Assembly (NCBI GenBank): GCA_937886715.1
Contig: CAKZZD010000007.1
Location: 1-64,000, forward strand
Length of the DNA: 64,000 nucleotides
Direction of reading: 5' to 3'
Origin: an uncultured Bacteroidales bacterium
GTDB lineage: Bacteria > Bacteroidota > Bacteroidia > Bacteroidales > P3
The notes under the pieces are model-generated. The model saw only the letters and a list, made by a program, of their open reading frames with translations. It was not told where the DNA came from and did not search any database. A program made the position numbers and the translations under genes. Shown in pieces: positions 43,893-53,441 of this stretch. Numbering within the stretch: the first letter of the stretch is position 1; every line of letters starts with the position of its first letter.

Positions 43893-43937
43893 ATTGGAGA
43901 ATGTGCTGGGATACAGGAGGTTGCGCACAATGTGCGG

Positions 43938-43968
43938 AAAAAAGAAATGCCGCTGTGGCCAGCGGCAT
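43938..43968 (-). terminator. Intrinsic terminator of the kdsD-lptB-manC cluster
   Basis: ATGCCGCTG (43947-43955) and CAGCGGCAT (43960-43968) pair perfectly around a 4-nt loop. On the minus strand TTCTTTTTT follows (43938-43946). Confidence 0.88.
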
Positions 43969-44018
43969 GATAATGAGGGGGTTAGGATGGTTTGGTTGTT
44001 TTTTTGGAGGGGAGTGGG

Positions 44019-45065
44019 CTATAGTTTTTCGACCCAGTGTTTGATCTGCTGTTCGTCGTCGAGGCGGCAGACGAGGAGGGAGTGGTCGCGGAGGGCGACG
44101 AGGCAGTGGTCGAGGCCCTGGACGATGGCTTCGTAGCCGGGTTCGATGTTGACGACGCAGCGTTGGCTGTCGATGGGTATGGCGTGGCCGCTGACGGCGT
44201 TGCCGCTGTCGTCGTGTCGGGCGTGGGTGTAGAGTGATCCCCAGGTGCCGATGTCGCTCCATCCGAAGTCGGCGGCGATGGTGTAGCGGCTTTGGCTGCG
44301 TTCCATGACGCCGTAGTCGATGGAGATGTTTTCGCATTTTTCGAATTGGCGGTTGATGAAGTCTTGTTCGTCAGGGGTGCCGAAGAGGTTTTTGCCTTGG
44401 TCGAAGAGTGCGACGAGGTCGGGGAGGTATTGGCGGAAGGCGCTCATGATGGCGTGGCTGCTCCAGATGAAGATGCCGGAGTTCCAGAAGTAGCGTCCGG
44501 CGGCGAGGAAGGTTTTTGCGGTTTCGAGGTCGGGTTTTTCTTTGAAGCTGGCGACGGGGACGATGCCTTCGCGGGGTTGGTCGACTTCGATGTAGCCGTA
44601 GCCTGTTTCCGGGCGTGAGGGTTTGATGCCGATGGTCATGAGGGCGTCGTTGTGGCTTTCGACGAAGTCGAGGCCTTGGGTGATGATGCGGTGGAATTCC
44701 GGTTCGTTGGTGACGAGGTGGTCGGCGGGGGTGACGGCGATGGAGGCTTCGGGGCATTGGGAGAGGATGTGGTAGGTGGCGTAGGCGATGCAGGGTGCGG
44801 TGTTGCGGCGCATGGGTTCGCAGAGCACTTGGTGGTCTTTCAGCTCGGGGAGGTGCTGTAGCACGAGCTGTTTGTAGGCGGCGTTGGTGACGACGAGGAA
44901 GTTTTCGGCGGGCACCAGGGGAAGGAAGCGTTCGAATGTGCTGCGGATGAAGCTTTTGCCTGTTCCCAGGATGTCGAGGAACTGTTTGGGGTAGTTGTTT
45001 TTGCTGAGGGGCCAGAAGCGGCTGCCGATGCCGCCGGCCATGATGACGCAATAGCGGGGGTTCAT
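44019..45065 (-). CDS. manC: Mannose-1-phosphate guanylyltransferase
   Basis: 348 residues. Makes GDP-mannose from mannose-1-phosphate and GTP. The nucleotidyltransferase signature MAGGIGSRFWPLSKNNYPKQF (about residues 9-29) and PADHLV, ETGYGYIEV and WNSGIFIW are conserved. It lacks the C-terminal phosphomannose isomerase domain of bifunctional enzymes. It is third in the cluster with kdsD and lptB, so it likely supplies LPS or capsule sugars. Confidence 0.93.
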   Translation of the reverse strand: MNPRYCVIMAGGIGSRFWPLSKNNYPKQFLDILGTGKSFIRSTFERFLPLVPAENFLVVTNAAYKQLVLQHLPELKDHQVLCEPMRRNTAPCIAYATYHILSQCPEASIAVTPADHLVTNEPEFHRIITQGLDFVESHNDALMTIGIKPSRPETGYGYIEVDQPREGIVPVASFKEKPDLETAKTFLAAGRYFWNSGIFIWSSHAIMSAFRQYLPDLVALFDQGKNLFGTPDEQDFINRQFEKCENISIDYGVMERSQSRYTIAADFGWSDIGTWGSLYTHARHDDSGNAVSGHAIPIDSQRCVVNIEPGYEAIVQGLDHCLVALRDHSLLVCRLDDEQQIKHWVEKL

Positions 45066-45094
45066 GATGTTGTGTGTTTTTTTTTTGAGGATGT

Positions 45095-45918
<824 letters not shown>

Positions 45919-45922
<4 letters not shown>

Positions 45923-46881
45923 AATATGCCTTCTCTTAGTATGTCGTGGATATGGACGATGCCGAGGTAGCGACCGTCTTTGTCGGTGACGATGAGCTGT
46001 GTGATGGAGTTGGAGCGCATCATCTGGAGGGCGTTGACGGCGTATTCGGTGTCGAGGATGGTTTTGGGGTTGTGGTTCATGATGTCGGCGGCTGTGGAGG
46101 GTGAGTGGAAGGTCTGCATCATGCGCCGGAGGTCGCCGTCGGTGATGATGCCGCAGATGTGGCCGTTGTCGGTCACGACGGTGCAACCGAGGCGTTTGGA
46201 GGTCATTTCGAGGATGGTTTCGTCGATGGAGGCGTCGGGCGACACTTCGGGGCGTTCGTTCTGGATGTAGAGGTCGGCGACGCGGAGGTAGAGTTGTTTG
46301 CCTAGTGCGCCGCCGGGGTGGAAGCGTGCAAAGTCGCGTGCGGAGAAGTTGCGGCATTCGATGAGGGCTACGGCGAGAGCGTCGCCCATGACGAGTTGAG
46401 CTGTGGTGCTGCTGGTGGGGGCGAGGTTGTTGGGGCATGCTTCGTGTTCGACGGTGGTGTCGAGGACGATGTCGGCTTCGCGTGAGAGGTAGGAGTCGGT
46501 GTTGCCGACGATGGCGATGAGAGTGTTGCCGAAGTTTTTGATGAGAGGGACGAGGACTTTGATTTCCGGGGTGTTTCCGCTTTTGGAGATGCATATCACG
46601 ACGTCGCCGTGGCGGACCATGCCGAGGTCGCCGTGGATGGCGTCGGCGGCGTGCAGGAAGAGAGCGGGAGTGCCTGTGGAATTGAGGGTGGACACGATTT
46701 TGGTGGCGATGTTGGCGCTTTTTCCGATGCCGGTCACCACGACGCGCCCTTCGGCGGAAAAGATGGTCCCGACTGCGTCGGCAAAGGAGTCCCCGATGAG
46801 GTTTTCAAGGTTTGATATGGCTTTTTTTTCGTCCCTAATAACCTGAATAGCAATATTTTTAAGCTCGTCTCGGTTTTTCAC
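45919..46881 (-). CDS. kdsD: Arabinose-5-phosphate isomerase (KpsF/GutQ family)
   Basis: 320 residues. Converts ribulose-5-phosphate to arabinose-5-phosphate, precursor of Kdo in lipopolysaccharide. An SIS domain (about 35-170) with VVVTGIGKSANIATKI and SKSGNTPEIKVLVP is followed by two CBS domains (about 205-320). The start is GTG at 46881, preceded closely by TATTTTTC (46885-46892), one base off the promoter consensus. It is translationally coupled to lptB. Confidence 0.94.
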
Positions 46882-46916
46882 GGTGAAAAATATTTTAGCA
46901 GTTCGTTTTTTTTAGC

Positions 46917-46924
46917 TATCTTTG
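46917..46924 (+). promoter_or_regulatory. Promoter -7 box (TATCTTTG) for recQ
   Basis: TATCTTTG lies 47 nt before ATG 46972, in the 90-nt divergent interval between kdsD and recQ. Confidence 0.55.
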
Positions 46925-46971
46925 TAAAACTGAAAGTAATAACGAAGAAGCGGAAAAAATATTGTAACAAT

Positions 46972-49176
46972 ATGGTAGACTTGCACGCTGCACTAAAGGA
47001 AATATTCGGCTTTGACAACTTCAAGGGGGACCAGGAGGCCATCATACAGAGTCTGCTTGACGGCAAGGATACGTTTGTGATCATGCCGACGGGCGGTGGC
47101 AAGTCGCTATGCTATCAGTTGCCGGCGATGGTGTGCGAGGGTACTGCCATAGTGGTGTCGCCGCTGATAGCCCTGATGAAGAATCAGGTGGATGCGGTGC
47201 GGTATACGTCCGGGAGCAATTTTGTGGCGCATTTTCTGAATTCGTCGCTCACCCGTGTCCAGTCGGCGGAGGTGAAGGAGGACCTGCTCAAGGGTGGCAC
47301 GAAGCTGCTCTATGTGGCGCCCGAGACGCTTTCCCGTGAGGATACCATTGAATTTTTGCACCAGATCAAGATATCGTTCTTTGCCATCGATGAGGCCCAT
47401 TGCATTTCGGAGTGGGGCCACGATTTCCGGCCGGAGTACCGCCGTTTGCGCGATGCGATGAAGGCCATCACGTCAGATGTGCCCATCCTCACCCTGACGG
47501 CTTCGGCCACGCCCAAGGTGCAGCAGGACATTATCAAGAACCTCGGGATGGAGAATGCCAACACGTTCATTTCGTCGTTCAACCGGCCCAATCTTTATTA
47601 TGAGGTGCGTCCCAAGCCATCCGATCCGATGCTGCTGCACAAGGAGATCATCCGGTTCATCAAGGAGAACCCGCACAAGAGCGGCATCATATATTGCCTC
47701 ACCCGCAAGCGCGTTGAGGATTTGGCCGAGCTGCTGGTGATCAACGGTATCAGCGCGTTGCCCTATCATGCCGGCCTCGACAACAAGGTGCGTGCCGAGA
47801 ACCAGGACAAATTCCTGATGGAGGAGGTGGACGTGATAGTGGCCACCATCGCTTTCGGCATGGGTATCGACAAGCCGGATGTGCGTTTTGTGATCCACTA
47901 CGATATTCCCAAGAGCATTGAGGGTTATTATCAGGAGACCGGCCGTGCCGGCCGCGACGGCGGTGAGGGCCACTGCATAGCCTTCTATAGCGAGCAGGAT
48001 GTCGAGCGGCTATATAAGTTCTTCACCGACAAGAATGTCACCGAGCAGGAGATGGCCAAGCAGCTGGTGCAAGAGATGGTGTCGTATGCCGAGAGTTCGG
48101 CCTGTCGCAGGCTCAATATCCTGCGCTATTTCGGCGAGGACTATAACGAGCCCTATTGCGGCAATTGCGACAATTGCATGCATCCCAAGCCCCAGGTTGA
48201 GGCGAAGGAGGAGATGGTGCTGGCCCTTGAGACTATTCTCGCCATGAAGCAGGCGTTCAAGCCCAAGGATATCGTCGATGTGCTCATGGGCCGCAAGAAT
48301 ACGAACACCAAGAGTTATCACCTGGACCATCTGGAGCAGTTCGGCTCCGGTGCCGACCGTGACGACCTTTTCTGGAAGGCTGTGCTCCGTCAGGCCCAGT
48401 TCGAGAATCTGCTGCAGAAGGAGATCGAACAGTACGGCGTGCTTAAGTTGACGCCTGCCGGTCACAAGTTCATCAAGAAGCCCTACAGCCTGTATGTTTC
48501 GTGCGACCACGACTACACAGCCGCCGGCAGCGACGAGGACGACGAGATGCTTGCCGTGTCGGGCAATGCCTCGGCGGCCGGCGACGAGGCGCTCTATGTG
48601 CAGTTGAAAAGTCTCCGCAAGAGTATCGCCGCCCGCGAAAAGCTGCCCGCTTATGTGATCTTCGAGGAGAGTTCGCTCAAGGACATGACGCTGCAGTATC
48701 CCTGCACCATCGAGGAGCTGTCGCATTGTGTCGGCGTCGGCATCGCCAAGGCCCAGAAGCATGGTGGCCCCTTTGTCGAACTGATCAAGAAATATGTCGA
48801 GGACAATGACATAGAGCGACCGCAGGACATCGTGGTGCGCAGCGCCGTCAACAAGTCGGGCATGAAGGTCTATATCATCCGTGCTATCGACGGCCGCAAA
48901 AGCCTCGAGGACATTGCTGCCGGCCGAGGTATCTCCATGAGCGAGTTGCTCACCGAGATGGAACACATCATCTCGAGTGGCACTAAGCTTAACATCGACT
49001 ACTATATTGACGAGATGATCGAGGCCGACCACCAGGAGGTGCTGCTCGACTATTGGCGCAATTCTGAAAGTGCTTCGCTCGACGAGGCTTACGAGGAATT
49101 CCAGGACGACCCCTACTACACCGAGGAGGAAATCCGACTGATGCGCATCAAGTTCCTGGCCGACTACGGACATTGA
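46972..49176 (+). CDS. recQ: ATP-dependent DNA helicase RecQ
   Basis: 734 residues, longer than E. coli RecQ (609). Motif 0/I region FRGDQ-like (FKGDQEAIIQSLLDGKD) and Walker A MPTGGGKSLCYQLPA, DEAH box IDEAHCISEWGHDFRPEYR, motif VI QETGRAGRDG. A zinc-binding cysteine set follows (CRRLNILRYFG...CGNCDNC, about 380-405), then winged-helix RQC, an HRDC domain (about 545-615) and an extra helical C-terminal segment (about 640-734). Unwinds DNA 3'-5' in repair and recombination. Confidence 0.97.
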   Translation: MVDLHAALKEIFGFDNFKGDQEAIIQSLLDGKDTFVIMPTGGGKSLCYQLPAMVCEGTAIVVSPLIALMKNQVDAVRYTSGSNFVAHFLNSSLTRVQSAEVKEDLLKGGTKLLYVAPETLSREDTIEFLHQIKISFFAIDEAHCISEWGHDFRPEYRRLRDAMKAITSDVPILTLTASATPKVQQDIIKNLGMENANTFISSFNRPNLYYEVRPKPSDPMLLHKEIIRFIKENPHKSGIIYCLTRKRVEDLAELLVINGISALPYHAGLDNKVRAENQDKFLMEEVDVIVATIAFGMGIDKPDVRFVIHYDIPKSIEGYYQETGRAGRDGGEGHCIAFYSEQDVERLYKFFTDKNVTEQEMAKQLVQEMVSYAESSACRRLNILRYFGEDYNEPYCGNCDNCMHPKPQVEAKEEMVLALETILAMKQAFKPKDIVDVLMGRKNTNTKSYHLDHLEQFGSGADRDDLFWKAVLRQAQFENLLQKEIEQYGVLKLTPAGHKFIKKPYSLYVSCDHDYTAAGSDEDDEMLAVSGNASAAGDEALYVQLKSLRKSIAAREKLPAYVIFEESSLKDMTLQYPCTIEELSHCVGVGIAKAQKHGGPFVELIKKYVEDNDIERPQDIVVRSAVNKSGMKVYIIRAIDGRKSLEDIAAGRGISMSELLTEMEHIISSGTKLNIDYYIDEMIEADHQEVLLDYWRNSESASLDEAYEEFQDDPYYTEEEIRLMRIKFLADYGH

Positions 49177-49203
49177 TTTTTTACCCATGTCGCGAATTAG
49201 TTG

Positions 49204-49211
49204 TATCTTTG
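49204..49211 (+). promoter_or_regulatory. Promoter -7 box (TATCTTTG) for the CNNM gene
   Basis: TATCTTTG, 22 nt before ATG 49234 and 27 nt after the recQ stop. Confidence 0.6.
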
Positions 49212-49233
49212 CATTTTCAATCTCCGTGACCAG

Positions 49234-50289
49234 ATGACGCTACTGATTGTTTTTCTGCTAGGTGCGATGTCCATATCGTTCCTATGTTCGATACTTGAAT
49301 CGGTGTTGATGTCCACCCCGCTGTCCTATATCACCATGCGCGAGGATGAGGGCTTCAAGGCTGCCGGCCTGTTTAAAAAATACAAGCTCGACAATGCCCG
49401 GGCCATTGCTGCCATCCTGAGCCTCAACACCATCGCCAACACCATCGGAGCCGCAGGCGTGGGACGCCAGGCCGCTCTGGTGCTCGACAGCGTCCCCTTC
49501 GGGGTTGTCAGCGCGGTCACCACGGTGCTCATCCTTGTGTTCAGCGAGATCATACCCAAGACCATCGGCACCAACAACTGGCGCCGCCTGATGGGCTTCA
49601 CGGCCTACACCATCCGGCTGCTCATCGTGGTGCTCTTCCCCGTCGTGGTGTTGGTGCAATGGCTCACCAAACTCATCACCAAAAAGGACGAGGAAGAAAC
49701 CGCTGTCAGCCGCGAAGAGGTGGCCGCCATGGCCGATATGGGCGAGGATGAGGGTGTGATCGACGAGGACGAGAACAAGATCATCCAGAACGTCATCAAA
49801 CTGAACGACATCAAGGCCTACGACGTGATGACCCCCCGCGTTGTCGCCGCCACCGCACCCGAGTCGATGACCCTCAAAGCGTTCTACCGCACCGAGGAGT
49901 ATTCCCACTTCTCCCGCATCCCTGTCTATGCCGAGGAGGAGGATTTTATCACCGGTTATGTGCTTCGCAGCGAGGCTCTTGAGGAGCTAGCAGAAGACCA
50001 TTTCAGCAAGCCTCTGGGCGACATCAAGCGCGAGATCCCCCTCTTCAACGAGGAAATGTCGGTGGCCGATATCTGGGACTCGCTCCTCAAGCACAAGGAG
50101 CAAATCGCCGGCATCATCGACGAGTTCGGCTCGTTCCAGGGCATCATTACCCTCGAAGACATCATTGAAACAATCTTTGGCCTCGAGATCATTGACGAAA
50201 GCGACGAGGTGGCCGACATGCAGCAGTATGCCCGCGAGCGTTGGCAGCAGCGCCAGCGCCGTTTCAAGGAGATCAAGCTTCCCGAATGA
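49234..50289 (+). CDS. CNNM/hemolysin-C-like transmembrane protein with CBS pair
   Basis: 351 residues. The N-terminal CNNM (DUF21) membrane domain has segments such as LLIVFLLGAMSISFLC, the ALILV-type VTTVLILVFSEIIPKTIG and LLIVVLFPVVVLVQWL. It is followed by a CBS pair (about 205-330; VMTPRVVAATAPESM and DEFGSFQGIITLEDI). The usual C-terminal CorC/HlyC transporter-associated domain is absent. Family members are implicated in Mg2+ or other cation transport. The frame opens at 49201 on the promoter, so ATG 49234 is used. Confidence 0.93.
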   Translation: MTLLIVFLLGAMSISFLCSILESVLMSTPLSYITMREDEGFKAAGLFKKYKLDNARAIAAILSLNTIANTIGAAGVGRQAALVLDSVPFGVVSAVTTVLILVFSEIIPKTIGTNNWRRLMGFTAYTIRLLIVVLFPVVVLVQWLTKLITKKDEEETAVSREEVAAMADMGEDEGVIDEDENKIIQNVIKLNDIKAYDVMTPRVVAATAPESMTLKAFYRTEEYSHFSRIPVYAEEEDFITGYVLRSEALEELAEDHFSKPLGDIKREIPLFNEEMSVADIWDSLLKHKEQIAGIIDEFGSFQGIITLEDIIETIFGLEIIDESDEVADMQQYARERWQQRQRRFKEIKLPE

Positions 50290-50711
50290 TGCTCACCGTC
50301 ACCCACCGTCGCCGGTGGCCCGAACTGCGGCTGCCGCATGCCCTTTTCATCGACGGCCTTTATGCCGGCACCTTCTATGACACCATCAGTCTGGACGTCC
50401 CGCGCGGCACCTATTCGTTGCGAGTGCAGTTTGGCGGTGCCGTGCCCTTGGGCCGCAGCGGACGCTCGCTCGACCTTTCCCTTTCGTCAACCGCACGGGT
50501 GACCGTCGACAATCCCGCCATCGTCGAGTTCTATGACCGCGAGATGATCTGGAACATCCTTTTCGACATCGACCTCGTGGTGTGGGTGGTTTCCTTGTTC
50601 GTCACCCTGCCGCCGGTATACAAGATGGTTTCCGACATCTTTTTCGCCGTATGGCTGGTGCGTCTTGTCGTCATCCGCAGGTGTTATTACCGTATTGTCA
50701 CCAAAAAATGA
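50286..50711 (+). CDS. Small membrane protein of unknown function
   Basis: 141 residues overlapping the CNNM gene by 4 nt (ATGA). The first 80 residues are strand-rich (LFIDGLYAGTFYDTISLDV and YSLRVQFGG), reminiscent of small PEGA-like beta domains. Two hydrophobic segments follow (IDLVVWVVSLFVTLPPV and VSDIFFAVWLVRLVVI). Translational coupling to the CNNM gene suggests a partner protein, but I do not recognise the family. Confidence 0.72.
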   Translation: MMLTVTHRRRWPELRLPHALFIDGLYAGTFYDTISLDVPRGTYSLRVQFGGAVPLGRSGRSLDLSLSSTARVTVDNPAIVEFYDREMIWNILFDIDLVVWVVSLFVTLPPVYKMVSDIFFAVWLVRLVVIRRCYYRIVTKK

Positions 50712-50752
50712 AGCATCCGGCATAGGTCAAGTTCATGCCGGATGCTTTTTTT
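50711..50752. terminator. Bidirectional intrinsic terminator
   Basis: AAGCATCCGGCAT (50711-50723) and ATGCCGGATGCTT (50735-50747) pair perfectly. T-runs follow on both strands (TTTTTTTC on plus, CATTTTTTGG on minus), serving the convergent genes on either side. Confidence 0.92.
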
Positions 50753-50767
50753 CATTGCCGGAAAGCG

Positions 50768-51970
50768 TTACACCAGCTTGGCCAAAGCCTCCTTGATGCG
50801 GCGCAGGGCCTCGCGAAGCAGATCCTCGCTAGTGGCATAGCTCAGGCGGATGCAGCTGTCGTCACCGAAGGCCGACCCCATCACCGTGGCCACATTGGCC
50901 TCGTTGAGCAGGTAAAAAGCCATGTCGGTCGAGTTCTCGATCTTCTTGCCGTTGAACGACTTGCCATAGTACGAACTGACATCGGGGAAGAAGTAGAAGG
51001 CTCCCTGCGGCAGGCGCACTTTCAGACCGGGAATGTCGCACAGCAGCTTGTACACCATGTCGCGGCGCTCCAAGAAGATGCGGCGCATGTTGATGATGTC
51101 GTCGCTCGTGGCGGGGTCCATCAGCATGGCGCAGACCGTGGCCTTCTGGGCAATCGAGCAAGTGGCACTCGTCACCTGGCCCTGCAGCTTGTTGCAGGCC
51201 TTGGCGATGACGGTGGGGGCACCGATGAATCCGATACGCCAGCCGGTCATGGCAAAGCCCTTGGCCACACCATTGACGGTGATCACGCGATCCTTCACTT
51301 CAGGGAACTGGGCGATCGACTCGTGGCGGCCCACAAAGTTGATGTGCTCGTAGATTTCGTCCGACATGACGAAGAGGTTTTCGTGGCGTGCCACCACCTG
51401 TGCGATGCCGCGCAGCTCCTCTTTGCTGTAGAGCATGCCCGTCGGGTTGCTGGGCGACGAGAACATGATCAGTTTGGTCTTCGGGGTGATGGCCTCCTCA
51501 AGCTGCTCGGGAGTCACCTTGAAATCGTTCTCCAGTTTGGTCTTCACGTAGACGGGCACACCGCCAGCCACGCGCACAATCTCCTTGTAGCTCACCCAAA
51601 AAGGCGTCGGGATGATCACCTCGTCGCCGGGGTTCACCAGCACCTGCACCACCTGGTAGATGGCCTGTTTGCCGCCGGTGCTGACCACGATCTGCTCCGG
51701 CTTGTAGTCCAGGCCGTTGTCGCGGCGGAATTTCTCGCTGATGGCCTCGCGCAGATCCTGGTATCCCGGCACGGGGGGATAGTGCGTGAAGTTGTCGTCA
51801 ATGGCCTTCTTGGCGGCTTCCTTCACAGCGTCGGGCGTGTTGAAGTCGGGTTCGCCGATCGAAAGGCTGATCACATCTTTGCCCTGCGCTTTCAGCTCGC
51901 GGGCTTTGGCGGTCATGGCCAGGGTCTCGCTCTCGGCCATATTTAGAATTCGGTTCGCTATTATTTCCAT
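50768..51970 (-). CDS. Pyridoxal-phosphate aspartate aminotransferase (class I, Ib-type)
   Basis: 400 residues. Fold-type I aminotransferase with FSSPSNPTGMLYSKEEL and the PLP-lysine motif VNGVAKGFAMTGWRIG; YKPEQIVVSTGGKQAIYQ and the C-terminal RLSYATS arginine region also match. Probably transfers amino groups between aspartate or related amino acids and 2-oxoglutarate. A TATCTTTG promoter box lies at 51999-52006. Confidence 0.94.
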   Translation of the reverse strand: MEIIANRILNMAESETLAMTAKARELKAQGKDVISLSIGEPDFNTPDAVKEAAKKAIDDNFTHYPPVPGYQDLREAISEKFRRDNGLDYKPEQIVVSTGGKQAIYQVVQVLVNPGDEVIIPTPFWVSYKEIVRVAGGVPVYVKTKLENDFKVTPEQLEEAITPKTKLIMFSSPSNPTGMLYSKEELRGIAQVVARHENLFVMSDEIYEHINFVGRHESIAQFPEVKDRVITVNGVAKGFAMTGWRIGFIGAPTVIAKACNKLQGQVTSATCSIAQKATVCAMLMDPATSDDIINMRRIFLERRDMVYKLLCDIPGLKVRLPQGAFYFFPDVSSYYGKSFNGKKIENSTDMAFYLLNEANVATVMGSAFGDDSCIRLSYATSEDLLREALRRIKEALAKLV

Positions 51971-51998
51971 GATTCTTTGAATGGTAGTTATGAAAGTG

Positions 51999-52006
51999 CA
52001 AAGATA
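51999..52006 (-). promoter_or_regulatory. Promoter -7 box (TATCTTTG) for the aminotransferase gene
   Basis: Minus-strand TATCTTTG, 29 nt before the ATG at 51970. Confidence 0.6.
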
Positions 52007-52115
52007 CGCATTTATTTTGATACCTTCGCTAAAAATCTATCGGCATGGCGTAATCTGTTGTGCCTCATTTGTTTGTGCATGCTATTCCCCATTCCGGTCC
52101 TTCCCTTCGCCTTGT

Positions 52116-52172
52116 CCTCTCCATATCATCTCCTACTGTGGTAGGAGTTGGGTAGGAGTTGATATGGAGAGG
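52116..52172. repeat. Palindromic repeat, copy 2 (TAGGAGTTGGGTAGGAG family)
   Basis: Arms 52116-52136 and 52152-52172 are 21-bp reverse complements with one mismatch (CCTCTCCATATCA-T/A-CTCCTAC). The 15-nt spacer plus right arm contain the 23-bp core shared with 7389-7411. It sits in a 400-nt gene-free interval between divergent genes. The rest of that interval is GC-rich and without a credible gene. Confidence 0.8.
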
Positions 52173-52297
52173 GTATTGAGTGCCAGTGTTTTGCGGATGC
52201 TCGTTTTTTCGGGTCCGGAAGGGTGGGCAGGGTGGGTGTGGGAGCGCTGTCGGCAGGGTTCCGGGAAGGGGGGGCGGGTGGGGGTTGAAAATATTTG

Positions 52298-52328
52298 TTG
52301 CAACTATTCCGGAAAAAGTGTATCTTTG
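52298..52328 (+). promoter_or_regulatory. Promoter of recA
   Basis: TTG at 52298-52300, 20-nt spacer and TATCTTTG at 52321-52328; the leader to ATG 52383 is about 50 nt. No LexA-type operator was recognised. Confidence 0.65.
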
Positions 52329-52382
52329 CAGGTTGATATATGGTCCGATAAGGAATAATAATAATCTAAATATTTGAATGTT

Positions 52383-53417
52383 ATGGCAAAAGAAGTGAAC
52401 GATGCCGAGGCGTTGCGCCAAGAAAAGCTGAAAATACTGCAAAGCACGCTCGACAAGATAGAGAAGAGCTATGGCAAGGGTTCGATCATGAAGCTGGGCG
52501 ACCGTCCCGACGAGGAGATGGAGGTGATTTCCACCGGCAGCATCAGTCTTGATGCGGCTTTGGGTGTGGGCGGGTTCCCGCGCGGCCGTGTGATTGAGAT
52601 TTACGGTCCGGAGTCGTCGGGTAAGACCACTTTGGCGATCCATGCCATTGCCGAGTGCCAGAAGAAGGGCGGCATTGCTGCCTTTATCGATGCGGAGCAT
52701 GCTTTCGACAGTTTTTATGCCAAGAAGCTGGGTGTGGATGTCAACAATCTGCTTGTGTCGCAGCCCGACAATGGCGAGCAGGCTCTTGAGATTGCGGACA
52801 ACCTGATCCGTTCGGGTGCTATCGACATTATTGTGATCGATTCGGTGGCGGCCCTTACGCCGAAGGCTGAGATTGACGGTGACATGGGCGATTCGAAGAT
52901 GGGTCTGCAGGCTCGCCTGATGAGCCAGGCCATGCGCAAGCTGACGGCCACGATCAGCAAGACCAACTGTTGCTGTATCTTTATCAACCAGTTGCGCGAG
53001 AAGATCGGTGTGCTGTTCGGCAATCCTGAAACCACCACGGGCGGCAACGCGTTGAAGTTCTATGCTTCGGTGCGTATCGACATACGCCGCATCCAGGCGA
53101 TCAAGGATGGCGACCAGAATATCGGCAACCGTGTGAAGGTGCGTATTGTGAAGAACAAGGTGGCGCCGCCGTTCCGTGTTTGCGAGTTCGACCTGATGTT
53201 TGGCGAGGGTATCTCCAAGCTGGGCGAGATTATCGATTTGGGTGTGGATCTCGAGGTGATCCGCAAGAGCGGCTCGTGGTTCAGCTACGGCGATTCGAAG
53301 CTGGCGCAGGGCCGTGAGGCGCTGAAGCAGTTGTTGCGCGACAATCCCGAGCTGTGCGAAGAGCTGGAGCAGAAGATTCGCGCTGCCCTGAAAGAAAAGC
53401 AGAACAGTGAGGACTAA
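52383..53417 (+). CDS. recA: Recombinase A
   Basis: 344 residues. Walker A GPESSGKTTLAIHA (about 72-85), DNA-binding loop region MGLQARLMSQAMRKLT and INQLREKIGVLFGNPETTTGG are the RecA hallmarks. Catalyses homologous pairing and activates the SOS response. A TTG at 52374 is also in frame; ATG 52383 gives the usual N-terminus. Confidence 0.98.
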   Translation: MAKEVNDAEALRQEKLKILQSTLDKIEKSYGKGSIMKLGDRPDEEMEVISTGSISLDAALGVGGFPRGRVIEIYGPESSGKTTLAIHAIAECQKKGGIAAFIDAEHAFDSFYAKKLGVDVNNLLVSQPDNGEQALEIADNLIRSGAIDIIVIDSVAALTPKAEIDGDMGDSKMGLQARLMSQAMRKLTATISKTNCCCIFINQLREKIGVLFGNPETTTGGNALKFYASVRIDIRRIQAIKDGDQNIGNRVKVRIVKNKVAPPFRVCEFDLMFGEGISKLGEIIDLGVDLEVIRKSGSWFSYGDSKLAQGREALKQLLRDNPELCEELEQKIRAALKEKQNSED

Positions 53418-53441
53418 TCATCAGTGAAGAATTAATTTTTT

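Noticed and set aside
43688..43970. Several 70-80 codon frames around 43700-43970 on both strands
   Set aside because: They translate the 35-bp inverted repeat and two terminators in different frames.
45923..46594. N-terminal extension of the lptB frame
   Set aside because: The extension is Arg/His/Pro-rich and lies wholly within kdsD in another frame; ATG 45922 overlapping the kdsD stop is the true start.
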